Shown here: positions 8,608 through 18,200 of the stretch, in pieces
Layout: each line of letters opens with the position of its first letter
How positions within the stretch are numbered: position 1 is the stretch's first letter
NCBI GenBank assembly: GCA_018333785.1
Contig: JAGXSU010000109.1
Coordinates: forward strand, 1-37,810
From: Methylomicrobium sp.
Lineage (GTDB): Bacteria; Pseudomonadota; Gammaproteobacteria; Methylococcales; Methylomonadaceae
Direction of reading: 5' to 3'
DNA: 37,810 nt
Translations under genes and position numbers: made by a program
Notes under the pieces: generated by a model
The model's input: only the letters and a program-made list of their open reading frames with translations
Databases searched by the model: none
What the model was told of the DNA's origin: nothing

Positions 8608-8971
8608 TCTAATAACAGGCCGATAACAAAAGATGGAAGTGTACGCAGGAACATCGCCAGTATTCAAGCGTAATTAAAATGTTTATGTCATTCACTGATC
8701 TTTATTAAGGCTGCCATAGCCATTGATTTTTTCATGGCAGGTAAATAACATCCCACTCATTCTGAGTACCGGATCAGTCAAGTTCGGCGTCTTAATCCGT
8801 AACCCGTTGAATATTAATCTGTTTATTGGCTTGTCAGTTTGTTTCAAAAGCGTGAATTTGATACCAAATATCGGATTATTCAAACTTCATCACAAAAGAT
8901 AGCAAAAACGACTTTACTTTCTAATGAGAATTGTTATTATTTACATAACAAACAATTCCAGGAGATTCAAA
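8608..8971. other. Divergent intergenic region between helicase and bfd
   Basis: About 360 bases separate the minus-strand helicase from plus-strand bfd. The only readable signal is the Fur-box-like sequence next to bfd. A 63-codon minus-strand open frame (8692-8883) has no recognisable domain and composition like the surrounding non-coding DNA, so it is not accepted. Confidence 0.45.
8922..8942 (+). promoter_or_regulatory. Fur-box-like site upstream of bfd
   Basis: The sequence TAATGAGAATTGTTATTA, running into TTT, closely fits the Fur consensus built from GATAAT hexamers. It ends 29 bases before the bfd start codon, about where a promoter would be. Iron-replete repression of bfd by Fur, and release under iron starvation so that iron can be mobilised from bacterioferritin, is the classical arrangement. 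Confidence 0.65.
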
Positions 8972-9163
8972 ATGTATGTTTGCGTTTGTAAAGCCGTAAC
9001 CGACAAGCAAATAAAATCGGCTATCAGCAATGGCTATTGTTCTCGTAAAGACCTGAATAAATGCTTGGGCGTTGGGACTGTTTGCGGCAAATGTTCGCCG
9101 CATGTAAAACAGTTGCTTGACGAACACCGCGTGCAAACACCTATAATGTGGGCTGCTGCGTAA
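8972..9163 (+). CDS. bfd: Bacterioferritin-associated ferredoxin
   Basis: Bfd carries a [2Fe-2S] cluster and passes electrons to bacterioferritin so that stored Fe(III) leaves as Fe(II). The 63-residue protein starts MYVCVCKAVTD and has the four cluster cysteines in the family pattern: C4, C6, C38 and C41 (VGTVCGKC). Two further cysteines (C23, C31) are not part of the pattern. I placed the start at 8972 because an AGGAG sits 8 bases upstream and homologues begin at this methionine; a longer frame from 8924 would run through the Fur-like site. bfr follows about 190 bases downstream on the same strand. Confidence 0.95.
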   Translation: MYVCVCKAVTDKQIKSAISNGYCSRKDLNKCLGVGTVCGKCSPHVKQLLDEHRVQTPIMWAAA

Positions 9164-9351
9164 GAGGCATTGGGCATGGTTTATATTTATCTTTCAGGTA
9201 AATTAGTAACGTTTAAATAGCTGAGCTTGAATGAAGTTTGCATGAAAACCTACCTTTCTGGAATTTGACTGCTACTTCTACCCTTCTCACATTAAAGCCC
9301 TCCCTGCGATATTGCCCTTGCGCGCCCATTTATTAAATCCACGAGGCAAAC

Positions 9352-9816
9352 ATGAAAGGTGATCCAAAGGTTATTGAATTTCTCAACAAAGCGCTTGAAA
9401 ACGAACTGACCGCTATCAATCAGTATTTCTTACATGCTCGCATGTATAAAAACTGGGGCTTTTCCAAACTGAACGAAAAGGAATATCACGAATCGATCGA
9501 TGAAATGAAACACGCCGATCGCTTGATTGAGCGGCTTTTATTTCTGGAGGGATTACCGAACCTGCAAAACCTTGGCAAACTGTTAATCGGTGAAAACCCT
9601 CAGGAAATGCTGGCTTGTGACCTTAAGCTTGAATATCAGGCCGTTCCGCTTTTAAAAGAAGCCATACTTTATTGTGAAACTGTCAAAGACTTCATTTCCA
9701 GAGAATTATTTGAAGCCATCCTCGAAAGCGAGGAAGAACACATTGACTGGCTGGAAACACAATTGGAGCTGATTGAACAAATCGGTCTGCAAAATTATTT
9801 GCAATCTCAAATGTAA
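9352..9816 (+). CDS. bfr: Bacterioferritin
   Basis: Bacterioferritin forms a 24-subunit shell that oxidises and stores iron and binds haem between subunits. The 154-residue sequence has all expected residues: the haem-ligand Met52 and the ferroxidase ligands Glu18, Glu51, His54, Glu94, Glu127 and His130. It should therefore be a catalytically competent haem-binding subunit, not the haem-free or inactive type found in two-subunit bacterioferritins. GAGG lies about 6 bases before the ATG. It follows bfd on the same strand, and the two products act as partners. A hairpin-rich repeat lies downstream. Confidence 0.96.
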   Translation: MKGDPKVIEFLNKALENELTAINQYFLHARMYKNWGFSKLNEKEYHESIDEMKHADRLIERLLFLEGLPNLQNLGKLLIGENPQEMLACDLKLEYQAVPLLKEAILYCETVKDFISRELFEAILESEEEHIDWLETQLELIEQIGLQNYLQSQM

Positions 9817-9870
9817 CCCCCCTCGTCTAATTCTACTTTGTAAGATTTCATGTTTCACATGACCGAAGGT

Positions 9871-9995
9871 CGTCATTCCGGCATTGATTGCCGGAGCCGT
9901 TAAACCGCGTAAGCGAATACAGACTCCATGGAGGGTTCGAAGCTCGCCATCCATGGCACTGGATACCCGCTTCTCGGCGGGTATGGCGGTCTTTC
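9871..9995 (+). repeat. Hairpin-rich intergenic repeat element
   Basis: Three palindromes follow one another after bfr: CCGGCA/TGCCGG (9878-9894, 5-base loop), the exact palindrome CTCCATGGAG (9924-9933), and ATACCCGC/GCGGGTAT (9963-9970 and 9977-9984, 6-base loop). Blocks such as GTCATTCCGGCA and GGATACCCGC resemble the REP-like units scattered between genes of many gammaproteobacterial genomes. The last hairpin may also end the bfr transcript. It is the only copy of this type I can see in the window, so the dispersed nature is inferred. Confidence 0.55.
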
Positions 9996-10091
9996 TTCTA
10001 ATCTGACAAATAGAACTAAGCTAGGTGAACTCCATTCGCCCTTATTTATTACAAAATAAAAACCTCAAAAGCCTATTTGAACGGCTCTAGG

Positions 10092-10658
10092 CTAGCGTCT
10101 TGGCCTGCTGATTATATTGACGCTGTCATTGGTGATTCCCTGATTGACGCTGCGATTTTGATTTCTATCAATCACCGGCCCTTTATTATACTTATCACCG
10201 TAATGATCTTTGTGATGACGCCGCCAACCGTTGTCTCTATAAGGAATGGTTAGCGGATAATAGGGCTGATAGATATTGACTGAAGGTTGTTGCTGAAGAA
10301 GCTCGAGTTCCCGGCGCTTGATTTCAGCCAAGTCTTCCTGAGCATTGGCGCTACGCGTTAATGCTTCGACTTCTTCCAACCGGGCATTCTCAGCACGCCT
10401 TTCCTGTTCTGCTTTTTTTATTTGGGACTCTTTTTCGTCCTGCTCGAGCTGCCACTGCCTCAAACGCGTTTCGGACTCAACCCTCTGCTCGGGTGTCATT
10501 TCTTTAATTTTTAAAGAATCTTGTTGCGCTTCTGATGGACACTCATCATCTTGAAATAGCACTTTTCCGGATGGAAAAGTACATTTAAAAACCTGGGCCT
10601 GCGCAGATTGAATCGTCACAAAAACGGTGACGATCAATGCTATTAGGATGATCTTCAT
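10092..10658 (-). CDS. Exported DUF4124-domain protein
   Basis: The function is unknown. The 188-residue protein starts with a clear signal peptide (MKIILIALIVTVFVTIQSAQA, cut before QVF). A DUF4124 domain follows: QVFKCTFPSGKVLFQDDECP at ~22-41, with the two conserved cysteines at 26 and 40. Next comes a long charged Glu/Gln/Arg-rich segment predicted to be coiled coil (~55-120), then a Tyr/Pro/His-rich C-terminus. I chose the start at 10658 because GAGGTG lies 8 bases upstream and the signal peptide begins there; the frame is open back to 10688. It follows dapB by 54 bases on the same strand and may be cotranscribed, but nothing links it to lysine synthesis. Confidence 0.85.
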   Translation of the reverse strand: MKIILIALIVTVFVTIQSAQAQVFKCTFPSGKVLFQDDECPSEAQQDSLKIKEMTPEQRVESETRLRQWQLEQDEKESQIKKAEQERRAENARLEEVEALTRSANAQEDLAEIKRRELELLQQQPSVNIYQPYYPLTIPYRDNGWRRHHKDHYGDKYNKGPVIDRNQNRSVNQGITNDSVNIISRPRR

Positions 10659-10712
10659 GGGACACACCTCATCGGCTTGAAGTGGCATTAAGGATCAAAG
10701 ACCCTTTAAATA

Positions 10713-12654
<1,942 letters not shown>

Positions 12655-12758
12655 GTTAGTCTGTTCAATCCACTTCTAAAGTCACATTAGAAGATATAGC
12701 ATTGCTGCAAATTATGAATACCCGCGCTCATTAGAGAGCTTGGAATTAAGCTTTTATA

Positions 12759-12917
12759 CCCATCGTAGCTCGAAGTTCGGCACGGGGTGCCCGTCAAAGG
12801 ACGCCGTAAATACATCCCTATAGACTCTATGCCAGCATCCATGCTGACAAAGCCTTTGCCGAACAACCCGTTGCCTCCTTTGGCACTGCCGAATTTGAAG
12901 TGCGAAAGGTATAAATA
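12759..12917 (+). repeat. Dispersed palindromic repeat, copy B
   Basis: This ~159-base stretch is the inverted counterpart of copy A at 921-1060. The ends are best conserved, while the centre differs: here CAGCAT-CC-ATGCTG forms a short hairpin where copy A has its ATGCAGGC/GCCTGCAT pair. AAGTTCGGCA near the left end and TGCCGAATTT near the right end pair over 9 of 10 bases, so the whole unit can fold into one long stem-loop. It lies inside the heat-shock cluster between dnaK and dnaJ. Confidence 0.75.
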
Positions 12918-13043
12918 AAAGGTTTTCGCTTGTCAATCTCCGAAATCCAGGCAAACGCATCATCAAAACCTGAATTGATCCCGCACAACCTATTAGGAAA
13001 ATGCCGAACCCGCTAAACAAACGTCACAGCCAGAAATCACAAA

Positions 13044-13071
13044 GGCACAAAGTCAATCACAACTTTGTGCC
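13044..13071 (-). terminator. Perfect hairpin downstream of dnaK
   Basis: GGCACAAAGT (13044-13053) and ACTTTGTGCC (13062-13071) form a perfect 10-base stem with an 8-base loop, 82 bases past the dnaK stop. No T-run follows, so it may be a weak terminator, or an mRNA-stabilising hairpin that sets different amounts of dnaK and dnaJ message. Confidence 0.4.
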
Positions 13072-13152
13072 CTATGACTGCGTCAAAAAGCCGCACTATG
13101 AACCTTACAGGGCCATCTGTCCAACTTTTTGTCGGCGTGATGGCTCCATAAA

Positions 13153-15084
13153 CTATTTTTTATCGTCTTCTTTAACTTCCTCAAACTCAGCATCGACCAC
13201 CCCGTCATCCGCTGCCGATGAACTTGATCCGGAACTTTGTCCTTCGGCTTTGGTTTCAGATTCAGCTTTTTGAGCATAAACGCGCTCGGCCAGCTTACCG
13301 GAGAGTTCAGTCAGCGCATTAGTTTTAGCTTCAATGACGTCAATATCGCTACCTTTAATCGCATCCTTCAAATCTTTAATGGCGGACTCAATCGCTGACT
13401 TCTCTGAAGACTCAACTTGACCCTCCAATTCCTTCAAGGATTTTTCTGTCGCATGAACCATACCTTCGGCGTGATTGCGGACGCCTACGAGTTTGGCAAT
13501 TTTGCGGTCTTCGTCTGCATGAGCTTCTGCATCTTTGATCATACGCTGCACTTCATCTTCGCCAAGACCACTGGAGGCTTTGATGACGATAGATTGTTTT
13601 TTACCCGTCGCTTTGTCTTTGGCCGAAACATTCAAGATACCGTTTGCATCAATATCGAACGCCACTTCAATTTGCGGCACACCGCGCGGTGCAAGTGGAA
13701 TATCGGACAAATCAAACCGGCCCAACGATTTGTTGCCGCTGGCCACTTCGCGTTCGCCTTGCAACACATGAACAGTAACGGCCGTCTGGTTATCTTCTGC
13801 TGTCGAGAAAACCTGTGAGGCATTGGTTGGTATCGTTGTGTTTTTTTCAATCAGTTTGGTCATGACGCCGCCCATCGTTTCTATACCCAACGATAATGGC
13901 GTTACGTCCAGTAACAATACGTCCTTAACTTCCCCGCCTAACACACCCGCCTGTATCGCAGCACCTAAGGCAACGGCTTCATCCGGATTGACGTCTTTAC
14001 GAGGCTCTCTGCCGAACAAGGATTTAACAAAATCCTGTACACGCGGCATACGGGATTGACCGCCAACAAGAATGACATCGTTGATGTCGGACGCCGACAG
14101 TCCCGCATCTTTAATTGCCATCAAACAAGGCGCTTTGGTTCTTTCAACCAGATCTTCAACCAGAGACTCCAGTTTTGCACGCGTCAACTTGACATTCAAA
14201 TGCTTGGGCCCCGATGCATCCGCGGTGACATAAGGCAGATTGATGTCGGTTTGTTGCGTTGAAGACAATTCGATTTTTGCTTTTTCTGCCGCTTCTTTCA
14301 AACGCTGTAATGCAAGAGGATCATTATGCAAATCAATACCGGAATCTTTTTTAAATTCATCCGCCAGGAAATCAATGATTCGCAAATCAAAGTCTTCACC
14401 ACCGAGGAAGGTATCACCATTGGTGGATAACACTTCAAACTGATGCTCACCTTCGATTTCAGCTATTTCAATAATTGAAATATCAAAAGTACCGCCACCC
14501 AGGTCATAGACAGCAATTTTCATGTCACCTTTGGGCTTATCCATACCGAACGCCAAAGCTGCCGCTGTGGGTTCGTTAATGATCCGTTTGACATCCAAAC
14601 CCGCAATACGTCCGGCATCTTTTGTGGCCTGTCTTTGCGAATCATTAAAATAAGCGGGGACAGTAATGACCGCTTCTTTGACTTCTTCGCCCAGATAAGC
14701 CTCCGCATCTTTTTTAAGCTTCATCAAAATCCGTGATGAAATTTCCGGAGCAGCCATTTTCTTGCCATGGCACTCTACCCACGCATCACCATTATCAGCC
14801 GGTATGATTTTATAAGGCACCATTTTGATGTCTTTTTGTACTACATCATCTTTAAAGCGTCTACCGATCAAGCGTTTGATTGCAAACAAGGTATTTTCAG
14901 GATTGGTTACTGCCTGGCGCTTGGCAGATTGCCCGACCAGAACTTCACCGTCTTTGGTAAACGCGATGATAGAAGGCGTCGTTCTTGCACCCTCGCTATT
15001 TTCAATCACGCGCGCCGTTCCGTTTTCCAGCACTGCCACGCACGAGTTAGTGGTTCCTAAATCTATGCCAATAATTTTAGCCAT
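13153..15084 (-). CDS. dnaK: Chaperone DnaK (Hsp70)
   Basis: DnaK is the ATP-driven Hsp70 chaperone of the cytoplasm. The 643-residue protein opens with [18 protein letters not shown] and contains the nucleotide-binding signatures [13 protein letters not shown] and [13 protein letters not shown]. The interdomain linker [19 protein letters not shown], the substrate-binding domain and a helical lid follow, ending in an acidic tail, [13 protein letters not shown] lies 9 bases before the ATG. Length is normal. It is the third gene of the hrcA-grpE-dnaK order, with a 66-base gap after grpE that holds a sigma-32-like promoter. Confidence 0.98.
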   Translation of the reverse strand: MAKIIGIDLGTTNSCVAVLENGTARVIENSEGARTTPSIIAFTKDGEVLVGQSAKRQAVTNPENTLFAIKRLIGRRFKDDVVQKDIKMVPYKIIPADNGDAWVECHGKKMAAPEISSRILMKLKKDAEAYLGEEVKEAVITVPAYFNDSQRQATKDAGRIAGLDVKRIINEPTAAALAFGMDKPKGDMKIAVYDLGGGTFDISIIEIAEIEGEHQFEVLSTNGDTFLGGEDFDLRIIDFLADEFKKDSGIDLHNDPLALQRLKEAAEKAKIELSSTQQTDINLPYVTADASGPKHLNVKLTRAKLESLVEDLVERTKAPCLMAIKDAGLSASDINDVILVGGQSRMPRVQDFVKSLFGREPRKDVNPDEAVALGAAIQAGVLGGEVKDVLLLDVTPLSLGIETMGGVMTKLIEKNTTIPTNASQVFSTAEDNQTAVTVHVLQGEREVASGNKSLGRFDLSDIPLAPRGVPQIEVAFDIDANGILNVSAKDKATGKKQSIVIKASSGLGEDEVQRMIKDAEAHADEDRKIAKLVGVRNHAEGMVHATEKSLKELEGQVESSEKSAIESAIKDLKDAIKGSDIDVIEAKTNALTELSGKLAERVYAQKAESETKAEGQSSGSSSSAADDGVVDAEFEEVKEDDKK

Positions 15085-15127
15085 TGAATTCTCCAGACTT
15101 GATATGAGATTGTTTAAGTTAGTTGTT

Positions 15128-15155
15128 ATATAAGGGCTGTTTTGTTATCTTCAAG
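15128..15155 (-). promoter_or_regulatory. Sigma-32-like promoter upstream of dnaK
   Basis: On the minus strand CTTGAAG (15155-15149) and CCCTTATAT (15136-15128) are separated by 12 bases. This fits the heat-shock consensus of CTTGAAA and CCCCATNT. The -35 element overlaps the last codons of grpE and the -10 element is about 44 bases before the dnaK start. It would allow extra dnaK transcription independent of the CIRCE-controlled promoter. Confidence 0.55.
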
Positions 15156-15798
15156 CCTGCTCATCTATTTTAGGCGTATTTTCAGGTGGCTTTTCTTCCG
15201 CCTTTGCAACCACAACCATAGCGGGCCGTAATAAGCGGCCGTTTAATACATAGCCTTTTTGAAATACGTTCAAAACGGAATTAGGTTCCGCATCTGCCGA
15301 AGGCTGCATAGCCATTGCCTGGTGTAATTCTGGATTGAAGGGCTGACCTATCGGATTGACGACTTCAATATTGAATTTTGTAAAAACAGATTCGAACTGT
15401 TTAATCGTTAATTCGCTGCCTTCACGGAATTTTTGGACTTCGGGACTCTCGCCACTCGCAGCCTGCAAGCCAAGTTCAAGACTATCCAGCACGGCTAATA
15501 ATTCTTTTGCAAAACTTTCCAGCGCATACTTATGCGCGCTTTCCAAATCCTTTTGAATACGTTTTTTCAGATTTTCCATTTCTGCCTGAAGGCGCATAGC
15601 CCTGTCCCAATTTTCAGCGGCTTTTTGTTCGGCCTGTTCCAGCTTTTTCTGCAGCTCTGCCGATAAATCCTCCTGGACTTCAGGCGGCTGTACGGCAACT
15701 TCTTCGGTTGGCGGCTCCTGAATTTCGGGTGTGACTTCAGCCTCAATTTTTAGTTCTTCTTCTTTCGCTGCCTCTGGCAACTCCTGCTCGTTACTCAT
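15151..15798 (-). CDS. grpE: Nucleotide exchange factor GrpE
   Basis: GrpE is the homodimeric cofactor that releases ADP from DnaK. The 215-residue protein has an acidic, Glu/Pro-rich N-terminus (1-45). A long dimerisation helix runs over ~45-100 (ELQKKLEQAEQKAAENWDRAMRLQAEMENLKKR), and the beta-domain contains the conserved NPIGQPFNPELHQAM and the family end motif VLNVFQKGYVLNGRLLRPAMVVVAK. It lies between hrcA (61-base gap) and dnaK (66-base gap). Confidence 0.97.
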   Translation of the reverse strand: MSNEQELPEAAKEEELKIEAEVTPEIQEPPTEEVAVQPPEVQEDLSAELQKKLEQAEQKAAENWDRAMRLQAEMENLKKRIQKDLESAHKYALESFAKELLAVLDSLELGLQAASGESPEVQKFREGSELTIKQFESVFTKFNIEVVNPIGQPFNPELHQAMAMQPSADAEPNSVLNVFQKGYVLNGRLLRPAMVVVAKAEEKPPENTPKIDEQA

Positions 15799-15859
15799 TA
15801 TCTAAAACTCCGGTTTATATTTTGGTGTCACGCTTATGCAAACTGTCAATTAAGCGTAA

Positions 15860-16918
15860 TCATGGGGCCAATGTTTTCGGATTCAAGGCTGCACCCAATA
15901 ATTTTGCCGTCAGATCAACAAATGGAATCACTTTTTCATAAGCCATGCGCGTAGGACCGATAACCGCTAATACCCCCACCACTTCATCGTCTATCGAGTA
16001 AGAGGACGTCACCAAGCTGCATTGATTAAAAGGTTGATAGCCCGATTCCTCGCCGATAAATATTTGGACACCTTCGGCATTTAGGCATTGATCGAGCAGA
16101 TGAATCACACTGTGTTTTTGGCTAAACGCATCAAAAAGCTGTTTAAGACGATCAATATCCGACAATTCGGAAAAGCCCATCAAATTGGTCTCACCGCTTA
16201 TCACGCAATCTTCAGAATTCTCGTCCTGGTCTAGTGCCAATTTAGCCATTTGCACGACATCCAGCATTTCCTGATTCATCCGTTCCTGAGCGACTTTCAA
16301 CTCCTCAATCACCGCTTTTTTTACTGCAGCCAAACTACGTCCGGAGTACACAGTGTTGATGTAATTGGCTATTTGCTGCAATTCCGAGGGAGAAAACTCG
16401 CGGGAGGTATGGATTATTTTGTTGTGAACCTCTTGTTCATTCGTTACCAAAATAACCAGTACACGGGTATTCGATAAAGGCAGAAATTCAATATGCCGCA
16501 AACTAACCAGTTCTCTTTTAGGCAACGTCACAACGCCGGTCATTCGGGTCAAATCGGACAGCAACTTTGACGCAACGCCAATCGATTGATTGATATCGTT
16601 TTTTGCAACCAAACTGCTTTGAATAAGATTGAGTTCACTGATTTCTAGCGGCTTCACGGTCAACAAGGAATCAACAAACAAGCGGTAGCCGCTGACGGTT
16701 GGTACTCGCCCAGCTGAGGTGTGCGGCGAATGAATAAGACCAAGATCTTCCAGATCGGCCATCACATTCCTGATGGTCGCGGGACTTAAATTAAGCGCCG
16801 GATCTTTGGACAATACTCTTGACCCCACCGGTTGACCATCATGGATATACCGTTCAATCAAGGATTTTAGTAACAGTAAAGATCTTTCGTTTAAAGCCTG
16901 ACCTTTTTTCTCAACCAT
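15860..16918 (-). CDS. hrcA: Heat-inducible transcription repressor HrcA
   Basis: HrcA represses class I heat-shock genes by binding CIRCE. The 352-residue protein has the N-terminal winged helix (~1-75). The segments LLKSLIERYIHDGQPVGSR and SPATIRNVMADLEDLGLIHSPHTSAGRVPT include the conserved recognition helix. A GAF-like dimerisation domain follows. A perfect CIRCE site lies 16 bases upstream of its start codon, which shows autoregulation and control of grpE and dnaK by read-through. Having both HrcA/CIRCE and a sigma-32-like site in one cluster is known from several proteobacteria. Confidence 0.97.
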   Translation of the reverse strand: MVEKKGQALNERSLLLLKSLIERYIHDGQPVGSRVLSKDPALNLSPATIRNVMADLEDLGLIHSPHTSAGRVPTVSGYRLFVDSLLTVKPLEISELNLIQSSLVAKNDINQSIGVASKLLSDLTRMTGVVTLPKRELVSLRHIEFLPLSNTRVLVILVTNEQEVHNKIIHTSREFSPSELQQIANYINTVYSGRSLAAVKKAVIEELKVAQERMNQEMLDVVQMAKLALDQDENSEDCVISGETNLMGFSELSDIDRLKQLFDAFSQKHSVIHLLDQCLNAEGVQIFIGEESGYQPFNQCSLVTSSYSIDDEVVGVLAVIGPTRMAYEKVIPFVDLTAKLLGAALNPKTLAP

Positions 16919-16933
16919 CTATTCGCTCCGATG

Positions 16934-16960
16934 TTAGCACTCTATAAAGCAGAGTGCTAA
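16934..16960. promoter_or_regulatory. CIRCE operator (HrcA binding site)
   Basis: TTAGCACTC at 16934-16942 and GAGTGCTAA at 16952-16960, separated by exactly nine bases, are a perfect match to the CIRCE consensus. The site lies between the hrcA promoter and its start codon. Confidence 0.98.
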
Positions 16961-17315
16961 CAAAAAATTATCAGCAAACCCTTTACTTGTCAACTCAATA
17001 AATTAACAAAAACATTCGCTTAGCGAAGCTTAATGGATAAATCAAATATTATTTTTGGTTTTAACCAAACAAGAAGACATATTTTGTATAATCTCGCAGT
17101 AACCCTACATCAATTTTTACAAACAGATGCTTAAAGTACCTGTACATTAACACTCTGCATTGAGTTAATTCGATTTTTCCGTAAAACGGCCAAAAAATGC
17201 AGGATTTCCATTTAGCTCTAAAACTGACTGAAACCAGTCTTTAAAATCCATTCAATCGATAAATCCAATTGTTTGGCCAAAACAACTTATAAGTGATTCG
17301 GCAAACCGGAGATCA
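16961..17315. other. hrcA-nadK divergent region
   Basis: This AT-rich 355-base stretch lies between two divergent genes. Besides the hrcA promoter it holds a TATAAT hexamer at 17087-17092 on the plus strand, which may be the nadK -10 element without a good -35. Just before it is the palindrome TTGGTTTTAACCAA at 17055-17068. No gene is visible. Confidence 0.45.
16965..16993 (-). promoter_or_regulatory. Sigma-70 promoter of hrcA
   Basis: On the minus strand TTGACA (16993-16988, perfect -35) is followed after 17 bases by TAATTT (16970-16965). An overlapping TGATAAT may improve the -10. Transcription would start inside CIRCE, so HrcA binding would block initiation. Confidence 0.75.
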
Positions 17316-18191
17316 ATGCATACGCTGTTCAAAAAGATTGGCATTATTGGTAAATCAAGTGACCCGGGTATTGCTGAAACCTTAACCCTGCTTTTTCAAT
17401 TTTTGCAGCGGTGCCAATACAAGGTCTTTGTTGATACGCAAAGTGCCGGATTTATTGACGAATCCGATGTCAATACCTGTGCCGCCGAAGAAATGGGCCT
17501 GCATTGTGATCTGGTTATCGCCGCAGGCGGTGACGGGACTTTTTTATCAGCGGCCCGCGCCATTGCGCCTTTCAACATTCCACTGATTGGCGTTAATTTA
17601 GGCCGACTGGGGTTTTTGGTGGATATTTCTCCCGATGTGCTTCTGGTTAAGCTCAACCAAATTCTCAACGGTGCATTCCGGGAAGAAAAACGCTTTTTAC
17701 TGCACACCAAAATCATCCGGGACAATGCGATCATTCATGAGCAAACCGCTGTCAACGAAGTGGTTATCCACCGCTGGATTACGCCGAGCATGATTGAGAT
17801 TGTTACCCATATTGACGGTGTTTTTCTTAATTCACAGCGCTCCGATGGCCTAATCGTCTCAACGCCGACCGGATCGACCGCCTATTCATTATCGGCCGGA
17901 GGTCCGATCCTGCATCCTTCGCTGAATGCATTGGTCTTGGTTCCGCTTAATCCGCATACCCTGACAAACCGCCCAATAGTCATCGACGATTCCGCTCATA
18001 TTGAAATCAGCTTTTGCCAGACCAAGCAAATCAATGCTTTGGTCACTTGTGATCACCTGGAAATCCCTGATGTATTGATCAGCGATAAAATTTTAATCAA
18101 CAAAGACCCAAAACCGATTAGAATTCTGCATCCCGAAGGACATGATTTTTATCATATACTCAGAAAAAAACTTAACTGGAGCAGCAGTTAA
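17316..18191 (+). CDS. nadK: NAD kinase
   Basis: NadK phosphorylates NAD to NADP in the cytoplasm. The 291-residue protein has the diagnostic GGDGTFLSAAR (about 71-81). The second conserved motif is NEVVIHRW near 147, and the glycine-rich ATP/NAD site is DGLIVSTPTGSTAYSLSAGGPILHP. Length matches E. coli (292). The ATG at 17316 is preceded by CGGAGA at a suitable distance. recN starts 9 bases after the stop, and nadK-recN adjacency is a standard gammaproteobacterial arrangement. Confidence 0.97.
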   Translation: MHTLFKKIGIIGKSSDPGIAETLTLLFQFLQRCQYKVFVDTQSAGFIDESDVNTCAAEEMGLHCDLVIAAGGDGTFLSAARAIAPFNIPLIGVNLGRLGFLVDISPDVLLVKLNQILNGAFREEKRFLLHTKIIRDNAIIHEQTAVNEVVIHRWITPSMIEIVTHIDGVFLNSQRSDGLIVSTPTGSTAYSLSAGGPILHPSLNALVLVPLNPHTLTNRPIVIDDSAHIEISFCQTKQINALVTCDHLEIPDVLISDKILINKDPKPIRILHPEGHDFYHILRKKLNWSSS

Positions 18192-18200
18192 CTCAAACCC

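Larger units (their letters stand above)
12655..13152. other. dnaK-dnaJ intergenic region with inserted repeat
   Basis: This 498-base gap is much longer than the usual spacing between dnaK and dnaJ. It contains repeat copy B (12759-12917) and a perfect hairpin (13044-13071). No gene is accepted; a minus-strand open frame at 12754-13020 lies mostly in the repeat and has no family resemblance. I see no convincing sigma-70 or sigma-32 promoter directly before dnaJ. Confidence 0.55.

Noticed and set aside
8608-8667. TTG start adding 20 residues to the DinG/YoaA helicase
   Set aside because: The extension does not resemble the family, and the GTG at 8607 gives the usual N-terminal spacing to the helicase core.
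8692-8883. 63-codon minus-strand open frame upstream of bfd
   Set aside because: No recognised motif, composition of non-coding DNA, and no ribosome binding site that I could see.
12754-13020. 88-codon minus-strand open frame between dnaK and dnaJ
   Set aside because: Mostly repeat copy B read through; Cys/Arg-rich nonsense composition.
13417-13818. 133-codon plus-strand open frame inside dnaK
   Set aside because: Antisense shadow of a well-conserved gene; the product has no family resemblance.
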